Below are positions 1 through 7,706 of a stretch of 64,000 bases of DNA, piece by piece. The stretch is taken from positions 1 to 64,000 of the forward strand of contig JAPOPW010000009.1 in assembly GCA_026712715.1 (NCBI GenBank), read 5' to 3'. Positions within the stretch are counted from its first letter, which is position 1. Every line of letters begins with the position of its first letter. Source of the DNA: Immundisolibacterales bacterium. GTDB lineage: Bacteria > Pseudomonadota > Gammaproteobacteria > HK1. The position numbers and the translations under genes were made by a program. The notes beneath the pieces were generated by a model that was not told the DNA's origin, did no database searches, and worked only from the letters and a program-made list of their open reading frames with translations.

Positions 1-235
1 CGGGCAATGCGAGCTCGCCCCGACGCGCACGGCTACGCCAAACCGATAGCTGCTGCGCCTTCACCCCGTTGCGACGCGCGACGTCGCATACCCGCGCTCC
101 GCTCTCCAGGCTCTCCTGAACGATCCGCGCCTTCTCCGCCTTTGGCCAGCGACGCCGAATCGTCCCTCGTCCTCCCTCGACCCCTCCGTTTGAACCCATC
201 TGTTCGGTCCTCCGCCAAAAGGACCGTTTGACCAT
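1..235 (-). CDS. tnpA: IS66-family TnpA-like accessory protein, N-terminal part (cut by window start)
   Basis: The ORF starts with ATG at 235 and runs off the window at base 1, so about 78 codons are visible. The protein carries the basic helix-turn-helix region typical of the first IS66 ORF: the segment RRWPKAEKARIVQESLESG is followed by RVCDVARRNGV and QQLSVWR. This matches the family pattern of a Trp-Pro-Lys-Glu-Lys start followed by 'V..VA.R.G....QL..WR'. IS66 elements use this small protein together with TnpB and the DDE transposase TnpC. The remainder, including the transposase itself, is not visible, so activity cannot be judged. Confidence 0.8.
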   Translation of the reverse strand, partial: MVKRSFWRRTEQMGSNGGVEGGRGTIRRRWPKAEKARIVQESLESGARVCDVARRNGVKAQQLSVWRSRARRGELALP

Positions 236-278
236 CCACCCGTACCGCCCCGCAAGATGACCCGCACACACCGCTTAC
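1..278 (-). mobile_element. IS66-type insertion sequence, one terminus (rest lies outside the window)
   Basis: The outer end of an IS66-family element. Reading inward on the minus strand from 278, the DNA begins GTAAGCGG, the usual start of IS66 terminal inverted repeats, and the first transposase-associated ORF starts about 40 bp further in. IS66 elements normally duplicate 8 bp, so 279-286 (acctacat) would be the flanking target copy; the other end is outside the window. The stop codon of the neighbouring minus-strand ORF (281-283) falls within this presumed target copy, so the insertion may mark or alter the end of that gene. Confidence 0.75.
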
Positions 279-280
279 AC

Positions 281-667
281 CTACATCGCACGATGCACGG
301 AATCTCCCGAAATCGACGGGGGCAGAGGAACATCGAACACCTGCGCCGAGTCCTTCCGGGTGAGCGCCACGTGCACGGCATCGACGAAGACGCGGTCCTC
401 CGGCGACGATGCGCCACCTTCCGCATCCACCAGCACCGGGATGCAGAGCAGCCGGCTGTCCCGCACGGACACACCGTCCGCCGTGAGGCATATCGTCGCC
501 AGGAGATCTCCCGCGGCCGCGTCCTCGATCTCGGCAAGATGCTGGGCATGAAGGCCGACGTTCTTCTTCGTCTGGCCGAAGCCGCGCGCGGGGAGTGAAC
601 CGTCTCGTGGGAGCGTCGCCTTCGACGGCCGTTGTGGAGTTAGGCGACGGGTATCAAACTTTGACAC
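281..667 (-). CDS. hypothetical protein next to the IS66 end
   Basis: This 128-residue ORF with a GTG start (667) has the look of a real soluble protein: alternating hydrophobic strands such as RLLCIPVLVDAEGG and VFVDAVHVAL, and acidic loops. I do not recognise the family and no catalytic motif is visible. It is divergent from the ParD gene and shares a 46-bp intergenic space with it. Its stop codon lies inside the presumed IS66 target-site duplication, so the natural C-terminus may have been different. The first 20 residues are less protein-like, so the start could be further downstream. Confidence 0.4.
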   Translation of the reverse strand: MSKFDTRRLTPQRPSKATLPRDGSLPARGFGQTKKNVGLHAQHLAEIEDAAAGDLLATICLTADGVSVRDSRLLCIPVLVDAEGGASSPEDRVFVDAVHVALTRKDSAQVFDVPLPPSISGDSVHRAM

Positions 668-713
668 CCTCTGCTAGCATCGTCTCATCGAATAGCCGGA
701 ACGAGGATGGAAC

Positions 714-995
714 ATGCCAACCGCTCATGGCCGCAACGTCGCCCTGACGCCCCAGCTCGCCAGGTTTGTGGACGATCTGGTTGCATCCGGCACCTACAAC
801 AACGCCAGCGAGGTGGTACGGGACGGCCTGCGTGAATTGCAGCGTCGGAAACATGCCGACCAACTCACCGAGATTCGGGCTCGGGTCGGTACAGGCCTCG
901 ACGAACTGGATCGGGGCGAAGGTTCGAGCGGACCCCCTGCCGAGGTCCTCGGCGGTGTCCTGACGGAGGTCAAGCGACGGCTCGGCAACAAGTGA
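714..995 (+). CDS. parD: ParD-family antitoxin
   Basis: A 93-residue antitoxin of a type II ParDE module. The N-terminus has the ribbon-helix-helix fold signature: a strand (NVALTPQLARFVDDLVASG) followed by YNNASEVVRDGLRELQRR, the classic ParD 'ASEVVRDGLR' helix. The C-terminal half is the flexible toxin-binding tail. It starts with ATG behind an AGG-containing leader and overlaps the toxin start by 4 nt (GTGA), so the two are translationally coupled. A perfect TTGACA hexamer lies at 661-666 but no convincing -10 follows, so the promoter is not assigned. Such operons are usually autorepressed by the antitoxin-toxin complex. Confidence 0.9.
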   Translation: MPTAHGRNVALTPQLARFVDDLVASGTYNNASEVVRDGLRELQRRKHADQLTEIRARVGTGLDELDRGEGSSGPPAEVLGGVLTEVKRRLGNK

Positions 996-1354
996 AGGAG
1001 ATCTTCTACGCTCCTGCCGCTCTCGCCCGTTTCGCCCGTTTCGCCGACATACTCGAATACACAATCCAGAACTTCGGTGAGGTGCAGGCCGATGCCTATA
1101 CCGCGCGACTGGCGGCGCGGATCGAGGCGCTTGCCACGGGAACCGGCCCGAGAGCGCGGCCCTGCGAGCTCTTGATGCAGGGAGTCAGAGATGCCTCCGG
1201 TCTCACCTGGTACCGCGAGGGCTCACACTTCCTGATCCTGCGCGAGAAATCGGACACGCTCGAAGTCGTCGAAATCCTCCATGGACGGATGAATCTCGAT
1301 GAGCACCTGGAGAGGTTGGCAGAGGAAGGTCATCAGTCCCGTTCTCGCCCATGA
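992..1354 (+). CDS. parE: ParE/RelE-superfamily toxin
   Basis: A 120-residue toxin with GTG start overlapping the ParD stop. The fold elements of ParE are visible: an N-terminal helix (PAALARFARFADILEYT), a long second helix (GEVQADAYTARLAARIEALA), the conserved GVRDASGLTWYREGSHFLILR strand region and the C-terminal VVEILHGRMNLDEHL. ParE toxins generally poison DNA gyrase, though relatives with RelE-like ribonuclease activity exist; the sequence does not settle which. A near-identical copy of its last 19 codons recurs at 3672-3728 behind the Uma2 gene. Confidence 0.88.
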   Translation: MKEIFYAPAALARFARFADILEYTIQNFGEVQADAYTARLAARIEALATGTGPRARPCELLMQGVRDASGLTWYREGSHFLILREKSDTLEVVEILHGRMNLDEHLERLAEEGHQSRSRP

Positions 1355-1660
1355 GCTGCGGCGGAGCCCAGGGTTCCGGTCAGAGAGGGCTCCGGCTCAG
1401 CACCCGCCCACCGAGTGCCGCCACCCGCCGTTCCGGGGCTTTGCTTCGGGCGGCGTGTGCGAAACGTGCGATCACGCGCCGGGAGGGTCAATTGAACGCG
1501 GCGCCGGTCGGGGTGGGGATCTGGCGGTTCTCGCAGGCGAGTCCCCTCTCGCACCCAAACCCCCGTCGCGTTGCCCGGACCGGAGCGCTGTGCTACATCC
1601 GCCTGGGGGACGTGCAGCGCAGGTGTCCGTTCTTGGCCCGGCCGAGCGAGGCGCGATGAA
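1355..1660. other. intergenic region, no gene seen
   Basis: About 300 bp between the ParE stop and the GTG of the next antitoxin gene. ORFs exist in several frames but all have arginine/proline-rich shadow composition typical of noncoding GC-rich DNA. No promoter, repeat or hairpin stood out. Confidence 0.5.
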
Positions 1661-2336
1661 GTGACCGACCGACGCGAGCTTCCAACCTATACGGTCTCCG
1701 AAGCGGCGCACTACCTCTCGGTGCCGGCCGCCACGATCCGCTACTGGTCCGTTGGCCGGGGCAGCTATCTGCCGCTCATCGACGTTCCGTCTCGCGGTCC
1801 TCCGACGCTCGTCTCGTTCCTGAACCTCACCGAGCTTCACGTCCTCTCCGCGCTTCGGCGCAAGCACCAGGTGAAGATGCCGGCCGTTCGAGAGGCAATC
1901 CAGCACTTGGCAAGGCTCGCGCAAACGCCGATCGACGCGCGCCATCCACTTGTCAGTCGCGTGCTGGCGACCGATGGCGTCCATGTCTTCACCGATTACT
2001 ACGGACAGCTCATCAATCTCAGCCGTTCGGGCCAGGCGGTCATCCGCGAAGTCATCGCCGGTGCCCTCAAAGCGACTCGAGCGCGATCCGGGCGGGATCC
2101 CTATCAAGCTCTACCCCTTTACCCGGCACTCCGCCAGGAATGCTCCGGCTCTGGTCTTGATTGACCCGGCGCTCGCAGGTGGGCGTCCCGTCATCGCCGG
2201 GACGGGTCTCGCTACCCAGATCATTGCCGAGCGCTACAAGCTCGGAGAGTCGATCAGCGATCTCGCTGATGACTACGAACGCCCGGGCACGGAGATCGAG
2301 GAAGCGATCCGGTGCGAGCTTGAAGCCGCCGCCTGA
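1661..2336 (+). pseudogene. DUF433-type antitoxin with N-terminal helix-turn-helix, frameshifted
   Basis: Two frames together make one protein. The first (GTG at 1661) encodes TYTVSEAAHYLSVPAATIRYW, a MerR/Xre-like DNA-binding helix-turn-helix, then FLNLTELHVLSALRRKH and a middle domain to about residue 137 (REVIAGALK). The second frame continues LERDPGGIPIKLYPFTR and the DUF433 core (LIDPALAGGRPVIAGTG, IIAERYKLGESISDLADDY). Joining them needs a single-base correction near 2067-2072, in the run caaag. DUF433 proteins are antitoxins partnered with DUF5615 PIN-like toxins, which is what follows here. The shift may be real decay or a sequencing error. Confidence 0.75.
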
Positions 2337-2715
2337 GCTGCCGACGCTCTTTCTCGATCGGAACCTCGGCAAGAACATCGTATCTGCGCGTCTTCGCGCC
2401 GAGGGCGTAGCGGTCGAGGTGCACGATGATCACTTCGCGATCGATTCTCCGGACGAAGAGTGGATCCGGTCTGTCGCGGCGAGGGGATGGATTGCGGCCA
2501 CCTGAGGACAGGAACATTCGCTACCGCACGCACGAGATGAACTCGATCCGGGACAGCGCGGCCCGTGTCATCGTCATCCGCATGAAGGTTGCGACCGGCG
2601 AGGCGATCGCCGAGGTGCTGTGTCGGTCAATGCCGAGGATCGCTCGGTTCGTCGCGGCGACTCCTGCCCCGTTCGTGGTCGCGCTCACTTCCAACGGAGC
2701 ACTTCGGCAGATTTG
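2320..2715 (+). pseudogene. DUF5615 PIN-like toxin, frameshifted
   Basis: The toxin partner of the preceding DUF433 gene. A TTG at 2320 starts inside the antitoxin's last codons and reads LPTLFLDRNLGKNIVSARLR, then EVHDDHFAIDSPDEEWIRSV and RGWIAAT, followed by a stop at 2503-2505. The +1 frame resumes the family pattern at once: EDRNIRYRTHEMNSI, VATGEAIAEVLCRSMPRIARF and ATPAPFVVALTSNGALRQIW. A single extra base near 2503 explains the break. The conserved acidic residues of the PIN-like fold (D in FLDRNLG, D/E in DEEWI, D in EDRNIRYR) are present if the frames are joined. The C-terminal limit is approximate. Confidence 0.72.
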
Positions 2716-3072
2716 GCCTCCGGATGAAGACGTCGCTTGCGGCGAGCAGGTACCTGGACCGGTCGCCGGTAGCGCACGTCACGCGGTGCGCGAAGACGAG
2801 CGCGAACCTGCCTCCGCTGAACGCCCGGCTCGGCCGAGAGACCGGATCTGCTCCCGGGAAACTGGACCAGTCGCCAGGGGCAGGCCATCTCGATGGCGGC
2901 GGCGTTGGCGGCGGCGAAGGGGCTTCGCCCGGATCGAGCGCGATGCGGTGGTCAGTTCCCGGGCGCTAATGTATCGTCTCGGGCTCGAAGGACGGTTCCG
3001 CGAAGGATCGCGATGAGGGGGTCCGTGAGCCGCGTGTGGGCGCAGGCTCGGACCCCGGACCGGAGGCTCGAG
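2716..3072. other. intergenic region, possibly degraded sequence
   Basis: About 350 bp between the broken toxin and the Uma2 start. Open frames run through it, but none shows a recognisable protein pattern. I see no promoter or repeat that I can support. Confidence 0.4.
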
Positions 3073-3645
3073 ATGGCCGCATCCACGAGCGAGGCGCTCG
3101 CCCCGCGCAGGGCGACCTACCAGGACGTGCTCGACGCGCCCGCGCACCAGGTCGCCGAGATCGTCGACGGGGCGCTCCACACCCATCCACGCCCGGCGAT
3201 GCTGCATGCACTTGCGAGCTCGTATCTGGGCGACGAGTTGGTAGGACCGTACGGCAAGGGACGTGGCGGCCCGGGCGGGTGGTGGATCGTCTTCGAGCCC
3301 GAGCTGCATCTCGGCGAGGACATCCTGGTGCCCGATCTCGCCGGTTGGCGCCGGGAGCGGATGCCTGAGTTCCACGACACCGCCTACGTGACCCTCGCGC
3401 CGGACTGGGTCTGCGAGGTGCTGTCGGCCTCGACGCGCCGGCTCGACCTTCAGGGCAAGCGCCCGATCTACGCCCGCGAAGAAGTCCGGCACCTGTGGCT
3501 CGTCGACCCGACGGACCGCACCCTCGAAGCGTTCGAGTTCCGCGATGGGGAGTGGGTGCTGATCGCGGCGGCAAAGGACGACGATCCGATCAGCATCCGG
3601 CCGTTCGATGCGATCACCTTCAGCCTGGGGGATCTCTGGCCGTAA
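3073..3645 (+). CDS. Uma2 (DUF820) family putative restriction-like endonuclease
   Basis: A 190-residue protein starting with ATG at 3073. The PD-(D/E)xK-like core of Uma2 proteins is visible: EIVDGALHTHPRP, WWIVFEPELHLGEDILVPDLAGWRRE (the PDL aspartate), DWVCEVLSASTRRLDLQGKRP (the EVLS glutamate and GKR lysine) and RHLWLVDPTDRTLEAFEF. The function of the family is not established; it is abundant in cyanobacteria and in genomes rich in toxin-antitoxin systems. The last 98 bp recur as a degraded copy at 7707-7801, and a ParE gene tail directly follows it. Confidence 0.88.
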   Translation: MAASTSEALAPRRATYQDVLDAPAHQVAEIVDGALHTHPRPAMLHALASSYLGDELVGPYGKGRGGPGGWWIVFEPELHLGEDILVPDLAGWRRERMPEFHDTAYVTLAPDWVCEVLSASTRRLDLQGKRPIYAREEVRHLWLVDPTDRTLEAFEFRDGEWVLIAAAKDDDPISIRPFDAITFSLGDLWP

Positions 3646-3671
3646 CGCGGACCGGCGCGGTCGCCCCGGCC

Positions 3672-3728
3672 GGTGAGCACCTGGAGAGATCGGCACAGGA
3701 AGGACATCGGTCCCGTTCTCGCCCTTGA
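3672..3728 (+). pseudogene. ParE toxin 3' remnant
   Basis: Nineteen codons ending in TGA at 3728 match the last codons of the ParE gene at 992-1354 in the same frame: GEHLERSAQEGHRSRSRP here versus DEHLERLAEEGHQSRSRP there, with most bases identical. No upstream part of a toxin is present, because the Uma2 stop lies only 27 bp before. This is a leftover of a second ParE gene or a short segment copied from the first. Confidence 0.7.
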
Positions 3729-3743
3729 CCGTTGGCGCCGCCC

Positions 3744-3812
3744 GGGCTGCGTGGTTGGGGGGCGGGCGAGGAAGACGGCGTCGAGGGCGAGGGCACCGTC
3801 GGGCCGGACACG
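3744..3812 (-). pseudogene. ADP-forming acyl-CoA synthetase 3' remnant
   Basis: On the minus strand this stretch encodes VRPDGALALDAVFLARPPTT, which matches the C-terminus VRPEGALALDAVLVTRPATP of the complete synthetase gene at 9567-11675. About 40 of 47 central bases agree between the two loci. Nothing of the upstream gene remains, since the dioxygenase-like gene ends at 3821. It is a tail fragment like the ParE and Uma2 remnants nearby. Confidence 0.6.
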
Positions 3813-3820
3813 GCCCGCCC

Positions 3821-4810
3821 TCAGCGCTCGTAGTGTTCGGCTTCTCGCGGGCCGGCCCGCATGTCGTCGATCGCCCGTCGTACGTCCTCGATCGCCGCTT
3901 CCAGTCGGGCGATGACCGCATCCGGCTCCTGATGGAAGGGCAGGGTCTCGATCAGCGTGCCGAGCCGCCCCTGCGCGCGCCACGCGGCATGTCTGGCCCA
4001 TTCCGTGTAGAGGACCGCCGCATCGTCGACGCCCATGAGATCGCGGAAGCGGCTCTGATCGTCCCGGCTCCGGTCCAGGGCGACGTAGGCATTGACCATG
4101 GTGATGCGCTCTCCGGGCGCGGCGAGGGGGGCGCCGCGGTGCACGACCATGTTGCCGTGCAGGGCGATGGCGTAGCCGGGGCCGGGAAAGTCCGGGACCG
4201 CGACCCGCTCCGGCGGCGGGGTCCTGCCTTCGGCGGCGAGCGCGGCGGCTTCGGCCTTCGTGCCCAGAAAGTACTCGAACCGGCCTCCCGCAACCCGGGC
4301 CGGGTCGGTCACCATCATGACGTAGTCCAGCGGCACGGTGTCGTGGTGCCACTTGTCGACCGCCTCCGCCGGGTCGGAGGGCTCGAAGTTCAAGTGGCCG
4401 AGGTGCACGGGCATCGAGTGCGGGGCGACGCGGGTGCCGTAGATGTCGCACATCGCCTCCGTGACCTCGGGGCTGATGCACAGGTCCCGCAGCCAGCGAG
4501 ATCGGTAGCAGCCGCCCCGGACGACGTTCTCGATGCGATTGCCGGCGCGTACCGCCCACCCACGCAGGCGGCGGGCGGTGTCCAACATGATCTCGGCGCC
4601 CTCGTCGGAAAGCACCCGGAAAGGCGCCGAAGCTCCGACCGGGGTGGCCGTCGGCTCGATCTCGTCCTTGCCGTAGCCAAGTTCGGCCAAGCCGACTACG
4701 CTTGCCGGCGGCTCGAGCGCCAGGTGCTTGCCCGGATCGAAGGGGACTTCGTGCGGAAGCCACTCGTAACCGGCCGGACGGTCTTCCGGAAAAGGCACCG
4801 CGACGTTCAT
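3821..4810 (-). CDS. phytanoyl-CoA dioxygenase-like Fe(II)/2-oxoglutarate oxygenase
   Basis: About 329 residues. The pattern of a double-stranded beta-helix Fe(II)/2OG oxygenase is present: KWHHDTVPLDYVMMVTD gives the HxD metal pair, HGNMVVHRGAPL gives the distal His, and ERITMVNAYVALDR carries the Arg that would hold 2-oxoglutarate. The substrate cannot be predicted. ATG at 4810 is chosen, but there is no good ribosome site and an upstream start at 4837 is possible. The gene is flanked on both sides by accessory DNA (gene tails downstream, a VapBC module upstream). Confidence 0.75.
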   Translation of the reverse strand: MNVAVPFPEDRPAGYEWLPHEVPFDPGKHLALEPPASVVGLAELGYGKDEIEPTATPVGASAPFRVLSDEGAEIMLDTARRLRGWAVRAGNRIENVVRGGCYRSRWLRDLCISPEVTEAMCDIYGTRVAPHSMPVHLGHLNFEPSDPAEAVDKWHHDTVPLDYVMMVTDPARVAGGRFEYFLGTKAEAAALAAEGRTPPPERVAVPDFPGPGYAIALHGNMVVHRGAPLAAPGERITMVNAYVALDRSRDDQSRFRDLMGVDDAAVLYTEWARHAAWRAQGRLGTLIETLPFHQEPDAVIARLEAAIEDVRRAIDDMRAGPREAEHYER

Positions 4811-4980
4811 CGACAGGAGGATACCGCGCGGCCCCACCGCCCGGTACTCCCGCTACGAGACCCCGGGCGTGGCCTTCCGCGAGTCGGAGCGACCGGGCTT
4901 CCGCGGCCGGGTCGGAGGGTCCGGCCGAACTCCTTTGCATCTCCGGTCCCCGGTGCGTGAGCTGCTTCTCCAACCCCAAC

Positions 4981-5415
4981 CTAAAGCGATGCGGTGTGCG
5001 GAAACCGCTGCATGGCCGCGTCGAAGGTGTAGACGGCGTTCAACGCCTCGCCGGCGTCCGATGCGGCCCGCAACGCCTTGTACACGATCAACGCATCGGC
5101 GAACCCGGCGCCCTTCGCCGGCCCCGCGTCGCCCGCCGGCGCGGCCCCCCGGTACGCTTGCAGGGCGCGCCACACGACCTGATCGTCCTCGAAACGGATA
5201 TTCGGCTCGCCGAACAGCCGTTCAAGGACGGCCACCAGCTCGGCCCTGGACAGTCGGTACTTTCGGCCGGCGAGGGTCCGCACCGCTTCCACCAGCACGA
5301 CGTCCGTGACAAGGACGGTCTCCACGGCATCGAATACGGCGTCCGCGCGGGTCGCCTGGGCCTCGTCGTCGTGCAGCAGATACCGGAGGAGGACGCTGGT
5401 GTCGACGGCGATCAA
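4981..5415 (-). CDS. vapC: VapC-family PIN-domain toxin
   Basis: A 144-residue PIN-domain ribonuclease. The acidic active-site residues appear in order: IAVDTSVLLRYLL (first Asp), VVLVEAVRTLAG (Glu), GAGFADALIVYKA (Asp) and VYTFDAAMQRF (last Asp). The TTG start at 5415 overlaps the antitoxin stop (TTGA), giving tight coupling. VapC toxins usually cleave tRNA or rRNA. Nothing suggests inactivation. Confidence 0.88.
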   Translation of the reverse strand: MIAVDTSVLLRYLLHDDEAQATRADAVFDAVETVLVTDVVLVEAVRTLAGRKYRLSRAELVAVLERLFGEPNIRFEDDQVVWRALQAYRGAAPAGDAGPAKGAGFADALIVYKALRAASDAGEALNAVYTFDAAMQRFPHTASL

Positions 5416-5639
5416 GGCGTCGACTCGTTCAGCGCGTCCTGCAATGACTCCTCGTCTCCAACGGCAGGATCGCCGGCTACGTGGCGCAGGAACCCCCTGG
5501 CTGCGCCAGCCGTCTTTCGCACGATGGTGATGCGGCCATCGGCAACGTAGCTGCGGTACTCGTCCCCCGGCCCAATCCCGACCTCTCTGCATTGTTCGAT
5601 GGGGAGCGTGATCTGGCGCTTGGCGCTCACTCGCGGCAT
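5412..5639 (-). CDS. vapB: AbrB/SpoVT-fold antitoxin (VapB type)
   Basis: A 75-residue swapped-hairpin AbrB antitoxin. VSAKRQITLPIEQCREVGI and GDEYRSYVADGRITIVRK form the DNA-binding beta hairpin; the C-terminal third (RHVAGDPAVGDEESLQDAL) is the toxin-binding tail. It is the first gene of the VapBC operon and overlaps vapC by 4 nt. A promoter and an inverted repeat that could be its operator lie immediately upstream. Confidence 0.88.
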   Translation of the reverse strand: MPRVSAKRQITLPIEQCREVGIGPGDEYRSYVADGRITIVRKTAGAARGFLRHVAGDPAVGDEESLQDALNESTP

Positions 5640-5673
5640 GAGGTCGCCCTTCTCGATGTGGCTGGTTCAGACG

Positions 5674-5713
5674 AACGTATCCGATTCTTTACTCAACGTC
5701 AATTTGTAAAGAA
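5674..5713 (-). promoter_or_regulatory. promoter and operator-like inverted repeat of vapBC
   Basis: On the minus strand TTGACG (5697-5702) and TACGTT (5674-5679) are separated by 17 bp, a reasonable sigma-70 arrangement ending about 30 bp before the vapB start. A perfect 8-bp inverted repeat, TTCTTTAC (5685-5692) with GTAAAGAA (5706-5713), straddles the -35 box, and a wider CTGGTTC/GAACCAG pair flanks it. This is the expected place for VapB autorepression. The stretch is noticeably AT-rich compared with its surroundings. Confidence 0.5.
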
Positions 5714-5749
5714 CCAGCCATGGGGCAACGACCTCGAGCTGTCGAACCA

Positions 5750-7606
5750 TCACGCTTCGTGGATTGGCCCGTTGCGGGACGCCGCACCTGCAAAGTGCAC
5801 GCTCCCGGCCGGCGCCGCGTCCGAGACGACGAACTGGACGGCTCCGTTTCCGCGCCAGTCATCGGCCCGCAAGGTGCCGGCGACATGCAGTGCGTTCCCG
5901 CTCGTCTCCAGCAGCGCCCGGCCGAGTGGCGTTTGCCCCGAGCGGAAGGCAATGGCCGCGAGACGCCCGCCGCCGGCATCGGCGAGGTCGGCGCGAACAT
6001 GGTCCTTCCCGACGATGCGGGCATTGCACACGCGCACCCCGGGGAGCGCGAAGACCGGTTCCGGATTGCCGCGGCCGAAGGGCGCGGCCGCCTCCAGGTG
6101 CTCCAGCAGGCGGCCCGACGCGCCCGCAATGGACAGGCCGGCATCGATGTCGAGGGTCGGAGAATGCCCGCCGGCCGGCACCAGCGGTGCCAACCGCTCG
6201 GTGAGAAACGCCTCGAAGGCGGCCAGCCGGCCGACCTCGAGCGTGAAGCCGGCCGCCATGTCGTGGCCGCCACCGGCCTCCAGCAGGCCCGCCTCCCGGG
6301 CCGCGAGGACCGCCGGGCCGATGGGTGCGCCGGGGACCGAGCGCGCCGAGCCCCGCACCCGGTCTCCCTCCCTGGCCCCCACCAGCGCCGGGCGACGGTA
6401 GCGCTCCACCAGCCGGCTCGCGACGATGCCGACGACGCCGGGATGCCAGCCCTCCCCGATCGCCAGGACGAAGGGAGCGCTCTCCTCCGGTGCCATGGCG
6501 AGTGCAGCGGCAAGGACGTCGGCCTCGACCTCCCGGCGTTCCCGATTGAGCCCCTCGAGCACTTCGGCGATGCGGCGCGCCTCTTCGGCGTCGTCGGTGG
6601 CGAGCAGCCGGGCGCCCAGCCCCGCCTCGCCGATTCGCCCGCCGGCATTAATCCGGGGCCCGAGCACGAAGCCCAGATGGTAGGCGCCCGGCTGGCGCTC
6701 GACGCCGGCGGCGGCAAGCAGGGCCGCGAGACCGGTATTGCCCCTGCGGGCCAGCACTTCGAGGCCGCGGGAGACGAAGGTCCGGTTGAGGCCGGTCAGC
6801 TCCATCACGTCCGCCACCGTGCCGAGCGCCACGAGGTCGAGCCATTCGCGAAGGTCAGGTTCCGGACGAGACCGGTAATGGCCGCGCCGGCGAAGCGCCC
6901 GGTTGGCGGCCACGACCAGCAGGAAGACCACCCCGACCGCGGCAATGCCGCCGAGCGCGCCGGTCTCGTCCGCGCGCTTGGGGTTCACGACGGCAAGCGC
7001 TTCCGGAAGGCGGGCTTCGGGCAAGTGATGGTCGAGGACAACACATTCGAGGCCAATCCGGGCGGCGTGGGCAAGCGGCGCGAAGGCGGTGGTGCCGCAA
7101 TCGACGATCAGCACCAGCCGGTGTCCCGACTCCGCGAACCGGTCGAAGGCCGCTTCGTTCGGACCGTAGCCTTCGGTCAGCCGGTCCGGCACATGGATCG
7201 TTGCCGCACCGCCGGTTGCGCGGAGAAACCGCGCGAGCAGCGCGGCCGAAGTTGCACCGTCCACATCGTAGTCTGCGAACACGGCCACCTGTTCGCCCGC
7301 TTCGGCGGCGTCGGCGAGCCGTTCGGCCGCGACATCCATGTCCCTCAAGCAGGATGGGTCCGGCAGGGAGGTCTTGAGCCGCGGCTTGAGGAAGGCCCCC
7401 GCCGCTTCCGGGGTCACGCCCCGGTTGGCGAGCACGCGCGCGGCGATGTCCGGCAGCCCCTCGCGCCGGGCTATCGCCGCCGCCGCCCCGGCATCGCCCG
7501 GCCGCTCGCGCCAGGCCCGGCCCCGGAGCGACCGGGCCACCCCGAGAACCGTGCCTTCGGTGCTGACAGTTGAAATTGTCGTCCTTTCTTTCTCGGGGAT
7601 TTGCAA
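5750..7606 (-). CDS. recJ: single-stranded-DNA-specific 5'-3' exonuclease RecJ
   Basis: About 618 residues, close to the usual RecJ length (E. coli 577). The DHH phosphoesterase motifs are clear: VAVFADYDVDGATSAALL, LVLIVDCGTT, CVVLDHHLPE and VNPKRAD. The DHHA1 domain shows GGGHDMAAGFTLEVGR, and an OB-type domain follows. RecJ acts in recombinational repair, mismatch repair and the RecFOR pathway. The start is uncertain: TTG at 7606 is the longest frame, and the family-like sequence begins about 20 residues later at TVLGVARSLRGRAW. It is the only housekeeping gene within the toxin-antitoxin island. Confidence 0.93.
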   Translation of the reverse strand: MQIPEKERTTISTVSTEGTVLGVARSLRGRAWRERPGDAGAAAAIARREGLPDIAARVLANRGVTPEAAGAFLKPRLKTSLPDPSCLRDMDVAAERLADAAEAGEQVAVFADYDVDGATSAALLARFLRATGGAATIHVPDRLTEGYGPNEAAFDRFAESGHRLVLIVDCGTTAFAPLAHAARIGLECVVLDHHLPEARLPEALAVVNPKRADETGALGGIAAVGVVFLLVVAANRALRRRGHYRSRPEPDLREWLDLVALGTVADVMELTGLNRTFVSRGLEVLARRGNTGLAALLAAAGVERQPGAYHLGFVLGPRINAGGRIGEAGLGARLLATDDAEEARRIAEVLEGLNRERREVEADVLAAALAMAPEESAPFVLAIGEGWHPGVVGIVASRLVERYRRPALVGAREGDRVRGSARSVPGAPIGPAVLAAREAGLLEAGGGHDMAAGFTLEVGRLAAFEAFLTERLAPLVPAGGHSPTLDIDAGLSIAGASGRLLEHLEAAAPFGRGNPEPVFALPGVRVCNARIVGKDHVRADLADAGGGRLAAIAFRSGQTPLGRALLETSGNALHVAGTLRADDWRGNGAVQFVVSDAAPAGSVHFAGAASRNGPIHEA

Positions 7607-7706
7607 CCGGGACGTCGCATTGTAACGATCAACCTGCAGTTCTCATCGGGATCATGGTCAGCGCGACGCTGTCGGATTGGCGGTCGACTTCGGGCAAGAG
7701 GACATC

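Noticed and set aside
661-690. Promoter of parDE with perfect TTGACA at 661
   Set aside because: No acceptable -10 box at 16-18 bp; not listed as a feature.
3468-4979. Long minus-strand ORF (503 codons) across the dioxygenase-like gene
   Set aside because: Arginine/proline/alanine-rich shadow composition; it is the +1 frame of the real gene at 3821-4810. Only its last codons are of interest, as the acyl-CoA-synthetase tail.
5720-7573. 617-codon plus-strand ORF opposite recJ
   Set aside because: Exact antisense of the recJ frame; no independent protein pattern.
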